Positions 25,901-39,981 of a stretch of 64,000 nucleotides of DNA are shown in pieces. Positions within the stretch are counted from its first letter, which is position 1, and each line of letters opens with the position of its first letter. The DNA comes from Antennarius striatus (taxonomy: Eukaryota; Chordata; Actinopteri; Lophiiformes; Antennariidae). The notes under the pieces are model-generated. The model was not told the origin of the DNA, searched no databases, and worked only from the letters and a program-made list of their open reading frames with translations. The position numbers and the translations under genes were made by a program. The DNA lies in NCBI RefSeq assembly GCF_040054535.1, contig NC_090794.1, positions 2,603,501 to 2,667,500 on the forward strand, read 5' to 3'.

Positions 25901-28193
25901 AGATGCAACCAGCGTGTGTGTGTGTGTGTGTTACAATGAAGTCATCATAGGAATCGTTGTCATTAGTTTCTCTTTTAAATACTGTATGTTATATAAGTTT
26001 TTCAGATGTCTTTAAATGAGATCTTGTCGCTCTTGGAGTGCGCTCCTGCTCGGTGGATGAAGGCTGCTGCTGTTGCTGCTGTTGGCTCCAGCGCCTCTCC
26101 ACTCCTTCAGTCTTCACACTTATGAAGCGTCGCTTCTACAAACCCCCGTCACGTGGTTCCATAGCTTTATCTGCCCAACCCATGAGGCTGTCAAGATGCA
26201 CAGGAACAAGGGAGACGTCAGTAGTGGTCGAGACTCATAAAAAAAAAAAGAAGAAAAAAAAAGGACCTGATTCCCAGAGCTCTTCTGTGCAGATGATGAT
26301 GCGCTCAGACAAAGAAAAAGCATGAACACAGCACAAAGGAAGAAAAAAAAAAGATCAGGAACATCTTTGAATAACATTTCTAGTTAATGAGGTGACTGAA
26401 CACAATTTTCAATCAGCAGGAAGAAAAAAAAAAATTAATGCAGTTCTCCTTCAGAATGAACACAGAGAGGTAAGCTTTAATGTTCTGGAGCAGGCTCAGA
26501 GGCAGACAGGAGCTGCAGACCTCACTGGCTGCCAGTGAAACGTGTTTATTGTGCAAATAATCAGGGAACAATGCAGATGTCATGTTTTCTGGTTGGTGGC
26601 ACGTCAACCTCATCTCCACACGCACGCTCAGATGATTTTAGAATGGATCACGATGTTCTTATCTGCAGTAAGTTCATGTCATTGGTGTCACACGAATACC
26701 ACAACCTGCATTTTTGGTCCTGATTCACTCTTAATTGTTATTTTAATTTAATCAGTAACAAAGGACACCAGATGAGCAGAGTGCACATCTTTGCTAAGGC
26801 ACAACAATCCCCCTGTATTTAATCAAAAATAAACATTAAAGCCCCAAATACATGATTTCCTCATCAAAATCCACGCATTATTCGCTGAAACGGTAAAATA
26901 ATGAGGTTTATTCTGGTTAAGACACATTCAGGCATTAGTTTCATAGAAACCCATCTTGCATTTTTTGTGTAATCCTGCAGGAAAACCAACAAATAGACAC
27001 AATCACTGAAAAGGTGAACAAGAAAAACTCAACAGTCTCCCCCCCTTCATCATTTGTCATGTTGACCCATGTGGAGTTCCTTCTGATGCCATTTTCTCCC
27101 CAATCTTTGTGCCTTTACATGTTTTAGTTAGTTTAACAAAAAGTGTTCTTTGGTATTGCTGACATTTCTCTAAAAAAAAAAATTGTTTCTTCCACGTTAA
27201 GATGAATCAAAACAAAAACCTACTCATATAAATGAACAAATAAGTTTTCAAAGTTGAGAAGAGGTTTACTAGTTTATTGTCCTAACAGATCTATTAGAGT
27301 GGGGAATTTTTAAAAGCCACTGACTGCATTTTGCCCTTTAATAGGTGTTTTCAATTTGGACCTTTCAAGCAGTTCACTTTTCTGACACGTTCTGATCCAA
27401 ACCAATTATTTTAAGTACTTAAAAGCAGGTCAGCATTCGGAAGCGTGACTGAATGAAAATGGAAAACATAAGTACGTATTGGGGGTCCATTATTTAATTT
27501 TACCCATAGAAAAAGCCAACTCAAAGGGTCTCTCCTCGTCACAAACCATCTATTTACCAGTTCATCCAATCAGATTACACGGAAAATTAACAAGTCTTCC
27601 AATTTTGAATTGGAAGAATAACTCCAGACTTAAAAATTCAAGTCACTGATTATAAAATGTCTGGTTTCCGTTTAATATTTGACCTTTTCCATGGAAAAAT
27701 TTGACGTTCCTTCCTCCTCTTTTCTTCCTATTTTATTACTTGATGACAGGTTCAGCTTCAAATCAAGAGCTGCAAAAGATCAAATCCAAACGGGTGAATT
27801 AATGGGATGCTTTGCAACCAAGACGCGTGAAAACGTTCAACTTCAGGAGAGATATTCTTGTTCTACGATCCTCACAGGTGATGGTTTGCTCTCTTTCAGT
27901 CCTGAAACGAACAAAATGGGCCAAAAACTGTTAAAAAAACAAAAAAGGATGTCAAGACCAATTCTTTGCCCAGTCATTCGTCTTACTTGGCGTTATTCAC
28001 TGCAAACTGAGTTACCTGTGGATCTGATTCCAGACGATTCTCTGCAAACTGAGAGCGATCCCACTCGAGTCATGATCTGCTGGACCTGATAGTGATCAGA
28101 GCTGATCTGCAGCTCCTCCACGCTGGTAACCGATTAGTTCTAGTGGTGTAACCAGTGGATAAACGCCTTGTTTTAGGAAACATCAAACAGACT

Positions 28194-28194
28194 G

Positions 28195-28232
<38 letters not shown>
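28194..28232. repeat. (GA)n microsatellite
   Basis: Uninterrupted GA dinucleotide tract of about 18 copies. Confidence 0.95.
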
Positions 28233-28234
<2 letters not shown>

Positions 28235-29577
28235 CGCTGATTCACTTCCTCTGTGTTCGGATTGTTATGCTTGAAATAATGATTTTTCCAGCGTCTGTTT
28301 TTGTCTCTTAAACCTTGTACGAAAATATCCTCCTATGATGCACTCGCTCTGTTAGAGAGAATCTGTGATGTTTTCCGGTGCACTCTAGGAGCGAGGCTTT
28401 GATCGTGTTGCTGTAGTTCACTTCTTTGGAAATGCAGTATTTTCATGCATTAAAGCCAAACAGCTGTACGTCTATGAGGCTGGTGTGTAGAACCTCCTGT
28501 TTGGTCCACCTCCTCCTGTGCATTGTGTGTTAAGAATAAAGGAACTCAAAATGTGTTGCTTATAATCAACATTTTAGATTTGATCCTACGGTAATTCCTC
28601 TTTATGACATTTAACTTGATAATATCAATAAAAACCAAATCAAAGTACGAATTGAGCCAAACAGACGCTCAGTGATCCAGTCGGTAGAGTAGAAACATAA
28701 CACTGAGAATTTTGATGTTTTGCAGGTGTTCTTCACTTGATTGTGTTTGCAAATTAAGATGATTTTATTAGCTATAAACACAATCCCAATCCCAAATGAC
28801 CAATCCCGTTTTAAACAAACTCATCCCTATTAAAAAAAAAAAAAAAGACACGACCACTGGGGAGGAAACAACATCTGCCCCAATGCAGACGCAGCTGGGA
28901 TGGTGTTGATGAAGTTCTGGACCAGGCAGAGATGAACCTGGACCTAAACCACACACCCCCTTCTGTACCCCCCCCCCCCCAGAGACTTGAGCAGCAGCTT
29001 CTGACGCACGAGTCGGCCGTCATCCCAGAGGATGCGCCGCTCCACAAGGAGGAGGATTACCTCTGTATAAAGCTGAAGGGAGACGCACTAATTACTGTCA
29101 TTATTAATTGTGTAAAATGTTGTGTACTCCAGTCGTGTCTCCTGAGAAACCAATGATGCTCGTGGTTATTTTTTAAAAGGATGCTGTGAGGTGTTTTTGT
29201 TTATGTTATTGATTAAATTAAAATAGTAATTAAAGGTTAATAAGAAGCAAAACCATAGTTTCTTATTTTTGCAAGACACAAACAACCCAAATAAATTTGC
29301 ACATAAATGCAAACGCTGTTTGCATCCCCCCTGAGTGTAATTTTATTTTTTTTTTTTTTTGCATAAGGGAGTCATGATGTCAGCGTGGATGAGTCAGTAT
29401 TCACTTTCACATAAAGGTGGTTTTTTCTCCACCAACTGGATGATGTTTGATATCTGAAATGTCACAAATGTGTAATTTCGACCGAATTCTTTCGAGATTA
29501 AGTCGCAATAAATAAAGTTTACATCCACATAGCAGCTGCAGACGTGTGGAATGACACGTCATTCTTATGGGTTGCGA

Positions 29578-29579
29578 TA

Positions 29580-29624
<45 letters not shown>
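29578..29624. repeat. (TAA)n microsatellite
   Basis: Perfect trinucleotide array, about 15 copies, followed by an A-rich segment. Confidence 0.97.
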
Positions 29625-29626
<2 letters not shown>

Positions 29627-30094
29627 GAGAATAAACATTCTAAATGGTCCAGTGCAAGTGTTGAACATACTCAGAACTTAATAAGCGTATTATTCTGATC
29701 CCGGCGACTGAGACGTTGTAATATCCACCACATGGAGCAGTTAAGACTTTGGGCACCAGGGCTGTTTTTTCTCCAAACTGACTGCTGTACTGTGACAGTT
29801 TTCTCTGAATTTGTTGGCATGCTAACCTGTGACTGAGCAATGAATTATGGCTCAGGCGACGCTCACGGCCATCTGCGTTTCAGTTGTGGTACATGACATT
29901 TTGTCCTCCCGTGACTCACTCGGTGTTCGGGGAGGTAGGGCGGTGGATTGGGGGGGGGGTGTCAGTCGCAGGAACCTGGTCTAAAGTGATCCAGTTGTAA
30001 TTTGACTAACTGGTGGTCAGTACTCGCAAAATTAACGTCTGAATATGTCACCAACATTTTTGTCCTGAGAGAAAATTCACATTTAATTAAATCA

Positions 30095-30390
30095 CACGTG
30101 TCAAGCTCAAGGCCCAGGGGCCAAATGTGGCCCTCCACATCATTTTATGTGGCCCACGAGAGCATAAAAGGTCAGACTGTCTAAAAATAAATACTGTAGG
30201 TCAAAAGTGTACTTTGAGCAAAACTACATTTCCCACACTGCAGCAATTTAGCCCATTTTAACATCGACAAAAACGTTTTACACAAAGTTAATGTCCTAAT
30301 TGTGTTTGATGTTATTTTTCTTTATTTTCTTGGATAGTTTGATCTTTGATTGATGAAGTTCTGACAAATTAAAAGGATTTAATTATTCGA
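30095..30390 (+). repeat. Dispersed repeat, copy 1 (GGCCC...GGGGCCAAATGTGGCCC family)
   Basis: About 300 bp that clearly recurs at 56104-56405 in the same orientation. Shared phrases include gggccaaatgtggccc, catcattttatgtggcccac and gagcaaaactacatttccca. Similar 'ggcccgggggccaaatgtggcccgcc' elements are abundant in fish genomes and are usually ascribed to non-autonomous hAT-type DNA transposons; I could not verify the class. Termini and target-site duplications are not resolved. Confidence 0.8.
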
Positions 30391-33300
30391 ATGAGCAAAA
30401 AATGTTAACTTAGACATTATTTTTACCAAATATATTAAATGTTTACGCCTAATCAATGGCAGGTTGTATTAACTGCTAGCTCAAAAAGCTCATTTTCATT
30501 AAGGTAAGCTCCAGTTCCCATAAAGTTTAGTTGTATTAAGTGTTAGCTTCATTTTAGATAAGGTTAGCTTCTATCAATTTAATTTTGTCTTCTTCTAATA
30601 TACTCGTAGGCCTATAAAGATTGGATCACTGACTCGGTTTGAAGGATGAAGCGACACAGGGCGTCAGATTGGATTAAATGTTGGTTAAAGTTACTTCCGG
30701 ACCACTTGGTTGGATCTTCAATCCATTCTGGTCCGATGGGGTGCGAGTCCTTTGATTATAACCGTGGCGTCATTCTGCTCCCTGGTCTCTGTTGGAAATT
30801 CTGTCACGTATTCAGACCATTGTTTGTCGCTCATGTTTGACCGTCTTGCTTTGGGATTATTAGCATTCATTGCCTTTCGCCAAACGCCGCAGGAGACAAG
30901 CGCGGTTCACGACAATAGTTCCCTCAACACGTGTGCGATTCCGACACAAACCGGACTGATTGTGTCAAATTCAGTCATCCATTGTCACTGCTCCAGTGTT
31001 TAATCGCTTCCCCCCCTTTTTTTTTTCTTAAAAGCATTTGGGGAAAACTTCCCATGCAAAATTAGTGAAGGATTTATGAAGAACTGGTGGAACCCAATCC
31101 AATCCTTCCCCGCTGGAAGGGAGCCAGATAGGAGTTCAACCAGGACTCATAATGCATTTCACATTAGCCTAAAATCTTGCATTTTTATTGCAGGTTGTTG
31201 CACTTTCATGGCATTTTAAGGAAAAGAGCTGACGGAATCCGATCCGGAATTTCCCCCAAATAGCCTTCCTCACTCATGCACGAGTTACAACCTCATCAAT
31301 ATGAGAGGCCAACTAAGGTGGGGATGAATAAAACAAGGACTACTGATTTCATCCTGGCTTCTTTCTCCTTACAGGCATCCTACCCCCCTTCCCCCCCACT
31401 GATGGGAATCAAAAACTTTGCTGCCCTCCCTGTGAAACATGAGAGTTCAATTCCTTGAACTAAATAGGCTAAACCAGTGATTAAGGTTATCACATGGCGT
31501 CGGCATGAGTCAGCTCTTGAAAGTAGGCCACATGTATTGTAAGTAGGTACTTTTGTTTTGTTTTGTTTTTCTACCAGTAAGCAGTTTAACGAACTCACAG
31601 CCCATTTTTCACGTGTCGCGCCGCGGAGATGGATGAGCCGCTGCATCGGCGCACAATCCAGCAATAAAGTCAGCGTGTTAACGTCGCAGAGATACGTCTG
31701 CATCAGCGATTCGACGCATCTTTCTCCACCTTTAGAACAAAACATCCTGAACTTGTCCCGTCACCGGCGACCATGATGAATAGACAGTTTAGCGTCCCCC
31801 ATCTGTATCTATCGTCGCAGGAGAAGATATATATATGTAGATGGATGTTTCCGCCGGTTCTTCCCAGCAACAAAGCTTCTTTACATTTGAAAGAGACAAG
31901 CGGTAATGAAATACTGTCAGTCCAATAAAGGCTGTGTTTATCTTCTTTGTATTGGGGGATGCTTTTCCTTGTTAAAAACAATGAGACTCGCTGAAACAAA
32001 ACACCCAAAGATTAGACAGAAGGGCTGACGCTGCAGGAAAACAGAACAATATTTAATGACTTGGGGGGGTTTTCAGGGTAAAAAAACATGCATGACATCA
32101 TATTGAGCATGTAGATCATGAAAAAGCAGCTTTAATACATTTGCATTATGAATTGGGTCACAGGATGGTAACAGGGGAGGGCATTGGAACCAATATACAG
32201 CTGAGATGATGAAAGTGTGTAATATCAGGTGGAACAAAGTTGATCTGGATCTGATTTTTGTTGAAAACTCCAAACTCTAGATTCCAGGTTCAAGGAGTTT
32301 AAGGATGTTTTATCATCAGGCAGGTTTGCTGACATCACAGCCACACGCCGGCCGACACAACAGCTGATTATTGACGGTGGTGCCGGTGGAGACATTCCCT
32401 CTCTGAGTGCTTTCTCCTTTAGGTAAACGTTTTAATATAAGTTTTATATCCGGAGACAAATCAAAACTCACCCTCTCACGGTTGCCTCTTTGGCTGGGCG
32501 GCCAGACGATATCAAACTCCTGGAGCACACGAGTATGAATGGTGCTGCTGGTAATGGCCTACTTAGTAGGAAGTGTGCAGTTCATTCTGACCGCGTAGGA
32601 GACGGAGTGTGATTTCATGCACACGGTTAATGCTACATCCCAGCTGATTAAGGTTATATTTTATCTTTGTCCATTTATCCTTATGAATGTCTTCCGATCA
32701 GTTGATCTTCGTCGGATTTGAACTTCTAGCGTCTTTGGAAGACTTGATGACTGGACTGATTTCCCTGTGGAATGAGCTCCACTCAGAGATCACCGGGGTA
32801 TTAGAGTCAGTATGGATTCCTTTACAGGACAAATTTTAACCAAAGTCCCAGATTCAAATCCATCTGACACTTTTCTATGTGGAGTTTTGTCTGACTTTAC
32901 ATTGTTTGTCCTTCTTTACATCCCTGATGATGCAGCTCCTTTTGCAGGAACATAAAATCAATGACTGAACGTCTTCGATTGCAGATATTCATAGAACCTG
33001 CAGCCAAATTTGTTCATTTATTCTATGAAATATCTACTTTCGGTTCCCAGATTATATTCTTGTGAACCCCTGGATTTTCCAGTAATGCTACTTCCCAGTT
33101 TCCCCCCAGAGGTGCATGAAGTGAATTAAAACAGCAACACAAAAAGAAAAAACGTGATTGTCATTTTCAAAGTCAAAGATTCCACTTAACATTTCAAACT
33201 GACCTATAAATAGACACGGAATATTAAAGAGTCTGTCGCTCCCATTCCCACTGCAGAAATTAAATTTATACCCTCAAGTATTCAGAAAGAAATTGATGCT

Positions 33301-33680
33301 GTCACAACTAATGACAAGTCGGGTTAAAACATTATAAGACGGTTAAATCCCTGGCTAGAAGAAGAATCATCAATCAATTCCGCTGCTGAAGCAAAGAGTA
33401 AAAAAAAAAGAAAAAAGAAAAAAGAGTGGACTTGCCTTCTAGAGATGTCAGCAAGCAGGAGGCCAACTATGGAGGATGCATCTGTCAGTAAGAGCAAAAC
33501 CCAGTTTGATCTTCCAGATCTGCCACAGATCAGGACGCTTGCAGCGAAGCACATGACGCTAACCTCTGCAGGATTTGAATAACCTGCACCGGGTTATTTC
33601 ATGCTGCGATGGAAAAAAAGAAAAGAAAATACAGGCAGAAAACATCTGAAGACTTTCAAATTCACTCAGAGATGACAGAG
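30391..33680. other. Gene-free region with no recognisable element
   Basis: No coding signal, RNA gene or clear repeat was found in this stretch of the cnr1-rngtt interval, apart from homopolymer runs. ORFs are short and in conflicting frames. Confidence 0.5.

Positions 33681-33683
<3 letters not shown>

Positions 33684-33769
<86 letters not shown>
33684..33769. repeat. (GT)n microsatellite
   Basis: Perfect GT dinucleotide tract of about 43 copies. It generates spurious Cys-Val and Thr-His open frames on the two strands. Confidence 0.99.
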
Positions 33770-33770
<1 letters not shown>

Positions 33771-35114
33771 CCTCCAGAGCGCACACATTCCATTAACACT
33801 TGGTGAGTATTTCACAGTTTCGAGTGGAGTAGGAGTTTGGTACAATAATTAACATCTCGCTCAGGATTTATTGTAATAACATCAGTGATCCATGACTTTT
33901 TATTCAACACCATCAACAGGTCAACATTTTAATTAGATCAGCATTTTAAGTAATGAACAACAGAAAAACAGACTTTTGTGCTCCTCGCTGGTAAATGTGA
34001 CGTTCACACGGTACATGATGAGCGTGTTAGCATGCTGCTATTGCACACGTCTGTGTACAGCCTTACATGGATGTAACCTCTAGGTCCCTTAGCAATTACA
34101 CATGTGTAAATTGTTTCTATATTTGCATTCTATTAGAAGGGTGTGTGATTGTGCATCGATTGTGGTTTAAAAGCTCAAATTAACCATAAAACATACATGG
34201 AATATACCATCAGCTCCTTTGCTGGGTTTTATTATGTGTTCTATTCATTTGATTCTTCGGTATACATTAAAAATCCATCAATATTGTGTAATTTATCATA
34301 CAAGTTGAGAAAAAGTGGTTGTTAAGAGAAGGATTTTGGCAAAGAAACAGGAAACTAAATTGCTAAAAAAAAAAAAAAGGAAAGAAAGGAAAACCAGCCT
34401 TTCTCTATCTGCGTTTCTGCTAAACTTATGCAAAATGCAATCAAGTGGAGATGTCTCATATGGATGAGCAGCTCTCTGCTGCTGCCTCCACGGCATTCTC
34501 ATGCACATTTAATGAACCATAAGTCAGAGGGACGAAAGTGGGCGAACGCGCTGCAGACTAAGCTGGAAATCATGAGTCCCTAAAATGTTCATACAACACT
34601 TTGTTACACGCCGGCCCTTCACTGACTGGATGTACATCCAATAATGCTAAAGATATAAACATATTCTACTCTAGCAATGCAGTTAAATGCAAATTTAGAG
34701 TTAAATATTTGACCTTTGAGCTCATTCATTGGGATTATCGGTTTTCCGTTGACTTTGACGGCTTTGGAGGAATTATTTGGTGCAGAAAATTAAATGTAGG
34801 AAAGATTTTTTTTTAAAATTAAAATAAAAAAATTGTGTTAGTACTGTATTTTTTTACAAGCATTGAGTTTCAGAGGTGCTAGTGTTTGGATTTCTTTTCA
34901 TTTTCTGTGGAGTACAACTAGTATTTTTCCATACCTGCTAATTTTTATGCTATATCTTCATATTTACCACAAAATTATCTTTTTATTTAAATGTTTTCTT
35001 TTTGTTGTCGATGGATTTAATACTAAGTTGTTTGGTGTGGATGCATTTTTTGTGAAGACTTGAATTCATTTGCAATGCTCTGATGCAGATTTGCTGTGAC
35101 CTTATTCCGTGGTG
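33770..35114. other. Gene-free A/T-rich region
   Basis: No gene or repeat recognised. Only AT-rich sequence with short chance frames. Confidence 0.45.
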
Positions 35115-35172
35115 ATTGTAAAAGCTTACACTGCCAACTACTGGCCTGGCATGCACACTGCAGCGTCTTGTG
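35115..35172 (+). repeat. Short dispersed module, copy A (CTACTGGCCTGGCATGCACA)
   Basis: A block of about 50 bp, containing cactgccaactactggcctg followed by gcatgcacactgcagcgt, recurs at 42815-42868 with few differences. It is probably a conserved part of a larger decayed transposable element. Flanks are A/T-rich and not alignable by eye. Confidence 0.65.
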
Positions 35173-37314
35173 TCAATATGTGGATCTGTGTGTGGGCAAG
35201 TTTTAAAATTTTTGGAAATGCAATTTTTAAAAATGTGTTTAAATATAAAAATCTTGTAAATGAGGCCTCAGTATATTATTGTGATGATGGGATGAATTTT
35301 AAGAAAACAAAAAAACAGCCTTTTTTTCCACGACTAAGATGAAATCCAGGTGAGGTTACACCACCATAACTTACTCATATTGAAATTTAAAATTTATTCT
35401 TAAAATCTCAGTATTGTGGGTCACATGTGATGTCACCACCACCATCCCAGGTCGCCTGCTTCATCGGGGAGGGGGAGGTGACGAGCGTTCACGTGCGACA
35501 GAACCCCGGGGGGAAGGGTGACTCAGTCAGCGGAGGCTGGAGGAAAGTCAGGACCCCCAGCAGGCCCCGATGTGCAAAGGGGCGGCGGACTAACAGAAGC
35601 GTTTAGTGGCTTGTTCCCAAAGTGTCCTCACTTTTATCTAACTATTGGAAAATGGTGAATATAATGACAATAAGTTACCAAAAATGAACAAATGAATGCC
35701 GCAGGAATGGAATGACTCCAGAGAACCTCCATTGGGGTTTCTGGGCTTGTCCAATCAGGGACCGCCTCAGAGTCTTCCAACCAATCCCGGAGAAGAGGAA
35801 CAAATTTAGTGGATGAAAAGTAAAGAGTCAAAAAGCCAATTGCGATGTTGTGTGGATGTTTTCACCAGCAGCTCTTTCTGAGGCCGTGTTTAAACCATCA
35901 TTTGTGAATCACGCTCCTTCAGAACAATGAAGTCTGTGTGCCCAAAGCTCCGACTGTGACAGTTGCTTATTATAACTACGTGTGACTAGTAATCACTCCA
36001 ACGGTTCCGTTTACCCTCTGATTCACTCGTTTTTTTATGTATTTATTTTTATCGTGTGTCGTCCCATTAATAAACCAATGTATCTGGAGGATGAACGTTC
36101 AGGAACCTGCAGCCTGTCTCCTCTGGGACGTTGTCCGTCCATCCTTATCTGCTGGTTTAAAATCCGGCTTGACACAGTTCGAATGAGGTCGGCCACCTCT
36201 GAGATCACACCGCTGTTCCCGGAACAAAGGGAGACGTCCCATCCAGGTGAAAGGAGCTGCTATCCTGTGGAGAGTTTAAGGTAAAAAAAGAGAGACTGAC
36301 TGCTTGTCATGCAGGCTTTGTGTCAGACTCGTGGCGGGGAAAGGATACGAGCGGGGCAGCTGGTAAGGACGCCTTCTGGGCACCTCCTGTTCCGAGGAGC
36401 TCCGAGGAGGAGACCTTGCGGCTGACCCTGAGCACACCGGAGGAGTTGGTATCCCATCTGGACCAGGAACGCCTGAGGCTCCATCTCATTAAAGCTTAAA
36501 TACTCCAAACAGTAGCTGCACACAGATCAGAGTTTCAAGTTAATTTAAAGCCGTTTTAATCTTTATTCTCTTTAGAAATAGCGGCATCGGAAGACGCTTT
36601 TATCAAACTGACAACTAATGTTTGAGGGCGAAGTCAAAACAAGTTTTTATTGGTGTATAAAACAAAAAGGCATCTAAGTGAAATAATAACTACATATCTG
36701 GCACTACTACAAAGTGATACCCAAGCTGATAAAGAGGTTATCTGAAGGCCAGCAACATTCAATCATAAAAACATGTCGCCTTTATGAGATGTCTTTTCTT
36801 TTTTCTTTTTTTTTCATGCAACCCGGACTGGAGCAGGAAATAATGAAATAAATCGATCTCCAGGTACAAAATGTACAAAAACAGAACAAATAGAAGGAAC
36901 AGACGGTGCGATACTTTCCCCTCACATGCATCAATAATTTAAACATCATTGTCAAAGCGAGAAAACAAGAGAAAGAATCTACATTCCTTGTGTATTCAGA
37001 GGCGTATTTGGAGTGGGCAGTGGAGGCTTTCTACACCTGCTCATAAATAATGAGACACTCTGTGTCATTAAAAACACAGAAACGTTCTTATGTAAGAGCC
37101 AAGGCCAGGCTACACTCTTGACCCGCGCACCTACCTGCCCGTCTGTCTGCGGAGAGCAAACATCACCATCTCTCCACGCTGAACAAGCACGACTCGCCTT
37201 TTTCCGATATGCTGTTGGCATGACAACGGGCGAGGATTGAAATGACTAGTCACATGACACAGCCAAGGTTGAGCGCAAGACAAAGCAAGAGAACATAATC
37301 ATCTTTTTCCCACT

Positions 37315-37343
37315 GGTGGTGGTGGTGGTGGTGGTGGTGGGGG
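37315..37343. repeat. (GGT)n microsatellite
   Basis: Trinucleotide tract of about nine copies running into a G run. A similar tract lies at about 41908-41930. Confidence 0.9.
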
Positions 37344-39932
37344 GGACTTCACAACAATCAACGTTGCACCAAAATAGGGGGGCCAATAACAAGATGTTCT
37401 GAGCCAATTATCCCGGGGGTATCCAGTAGGTGCGAGGATGCCTGCTCTGCAAGAGCAACGGAGCTGAAGTGGGGGTGTATATTTCAGCCCAAGCACATCA
37501 TGATCTGACAAGTGTTACAGAGACACGCACAAATGGTGCATTACAGCCCCTCCAGGAAAGGTAAGGTGACAAAGAACAAAGGAAAAGAAGCAGAGAGGAG
37601 TCCAAGTGTGCTTTACTGAGCTTCTGTTCAGCGTCAGAGTTGTTGTCGGTGTCGATGCGGCGAGGGGGCTGCAGTCCTCTGAGACACCCCACCCCCCCAG
37701 ACTGACCCGCAACCTTTACAGGCACAGGCCTCCAACCCCCCAGTCAATAAATAGGTTATACCCTTAACATGATCTCCAAAATGAGAAAACTATTTATTTA
37801 TCATGAGATGGAAAAGTGAATTAGATGGAAAAGTGCATGACAGAGATGAATAAAATATATATGCCCCCCCCCCCCCTGGGTGCTCCAGTTTACTCCAACA
37901 ATCCAAATGTATGCAAAAAAACACGTAGTTTTACTGTCTTTCATTCTTATATTCCATTTTTTGTCCTCCCTAAGCCCACATAAGAAGTTCATTCTAAGGT
38001 AAGAAAAATACCGAATTGAATTGTGGGTAATGGAAACATTATATTCCATTTGCCTTCAATAAATCTCGCAAACCGGACTTTTAAAGGTGTCGGTTGGAAG
38101 GTGTTGGCGTCTCAAGCTGTTCCTCCCATATCTTTTCATGCTAAGCTAAGCTAAGCTAAGTTAATCATGTTTATTGATAGGCGTCCAAATTAAAGGCCAG
38201 TTTAAAATTCCCGTGTCCAACGTGTCAAACCGTAAGCGTTAAATTCAACATTTTTGACCAGGAGCAGAAAGATGACAATTTAATTAAAGAAAAAAAAAAA
38301 CAACTCGAAACGCAGGTGTGTGATGATGAAGACTCCGAAGGCTCCGACGCGTAAAAACTTCAGTGACACGCAGGTTCATTTTCATCGTTAGTATTCAGTT
38401 CGCATCCACGCTCTGTCCTGATGTGATTTATGTAGGCAAATTGCGTTTTAGATTCAGATACACATTAAAATCAGATTTTTCTCTGCCGATGTTCAGATAA
38501 GATAGGAGGGAACTTTAATTGCTTTTTTCGCTGAGACGATGCAGTCGGCTTTATTGTAACAGGACACAATAAAGATTGCAATAACTCTGCAGCTGTGGAG
38601 TATTTAGAAATACTTGAATATACGAGGAATAATGCGCGGCTGTAACAAGAGTGACTAGATGTGATTAGATGAAAAATATTTCTGTTAGTGATTTCCATTG
38701 GTTGGTTGTAACAGCGACAAAAATGTCGGTAGAACAAATGAAAATTAAAACAAATGGGTTTTTTTATCTAAATGGATCCATCTCACTTAAATTGCTGTGT
38801 GGAAAAAACAACAACAACAGTCAGAAAAATCACTCAGGGTGGGCATACCTCCGCCAACGCCGCCATTAGAACCGAGGAAATAGTTGGAAAATAGTTTCTG
38901 AGTTACGTTTGGAGAAAAAAGAAAATGTTCATCAGAGGGTTTCTGAAAAGAAAAAAAAAAGGATATGAATGTGCACAATACCTTTCACATTGCTGTGAGG
39001 AGCTAATCAATTGTGTTGTTGCGTAGGGAATAGCGTGCCATGGTGATGTCACCATGACAACGTGGATCTACCTCATGCCAAATAACGCTTGACCCTGGAA
39101 ACCTGCTCCGGCACGAGGAATCATGTGTTTATCATAAATACCATGATGAAGCACACACGTGTGATATTCCATGTTTCCATTCATTTTAATGATTGTGCTG
39201 AATTTGTTTTTCTTTAAATGACAAGATTTGAGGAAAATTAAATAAACGATGGAGTTAATTCTTCCTCCTCCTCCTCCTCCTGATAAACCCACAGATTAGA
39301 GACGAGAAGGGATCAGATCCTTCTGAGAGCTTTAATTGTTGGAGGTAAAAAAAATAAAATAAAAAAAAGTGTTTATTTCAATCAGACGTCGTTCGGTTAA
39401 ATTCTAATAAAGGTTATTTGTTGAAACATCACAGAAACTAAACGCGATACAAACGAGGATGAACGATGTGAAATATGAGGCGTCCTTTCTGTGTGGATGT
39501 GTCGACTACACCAGCAGACAGCTTGCCGGGCGTGTTTCCTTCACAGATTTAGATCGTACCAAATGTACAGATCCGTGTCTGTCAATCATTTTAACACCCT
39601 GATGAGAAAGACGGCACAATACAGAGAAAACTGACACTTCACCAGCTTCATCAAGTTAATTCATTTGCAGGATTGAGCTAAAAGTCCTGCGTAGATTTCC
39701 ACCAACTCTTTATTCTAGCATACGATGGGTCAAAGTTCTGCAAAAAAAAGTGAGTTTTGGTGCAAATGCATGACTTTTTTTTTCTTTTTTTTTTGCATGA
39801 ATGTTTGCAAATATTAGCGTGTGATGAAATTAAAGAAACATTAAAACACCTAAGAGAAAAACAATAGAGTTTAATTAAAAGTTTAGCATATGAATCAGAA
39901 GCTGCTGAACTGTTAGAGTTGCACGCACACTA

Positions 39933-39935
<3 letters not shown>

Positions 39936-39978
<43 letters not shown>
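39936..39978. repeat. (GT)n microsatellite
   Basis: Perfect dinucleotide tract of about 21 copies. Confidence 0.97.

Positions 39979-39981
<3 letters not shown>

Larger units (their letters stand above)
25901..30094. other. Gene-free region upstream of cnr1
   Basis: No gene recognised. It contains a (GA)n tract at 28194-28232, a C run near 28970-28980 and a (TAA)n tract at 29578-29624. The longest frame (27679-28089, 136 codons, plus) has no family resemblance and is probably chance. Confidence 0.5.

Noticed and set aside
27679-28089. 136-codon plus ORF in the cnr1 upstream desert
   Set aside because: No recognisable domain, splice context or promoter; length is within chance expectation for a 64-kb window.
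33559-33806. Thr-His and Cys-Val repeat ORFs
   Set aside because: Translations of the (GT)n microsatellite; no gene context.
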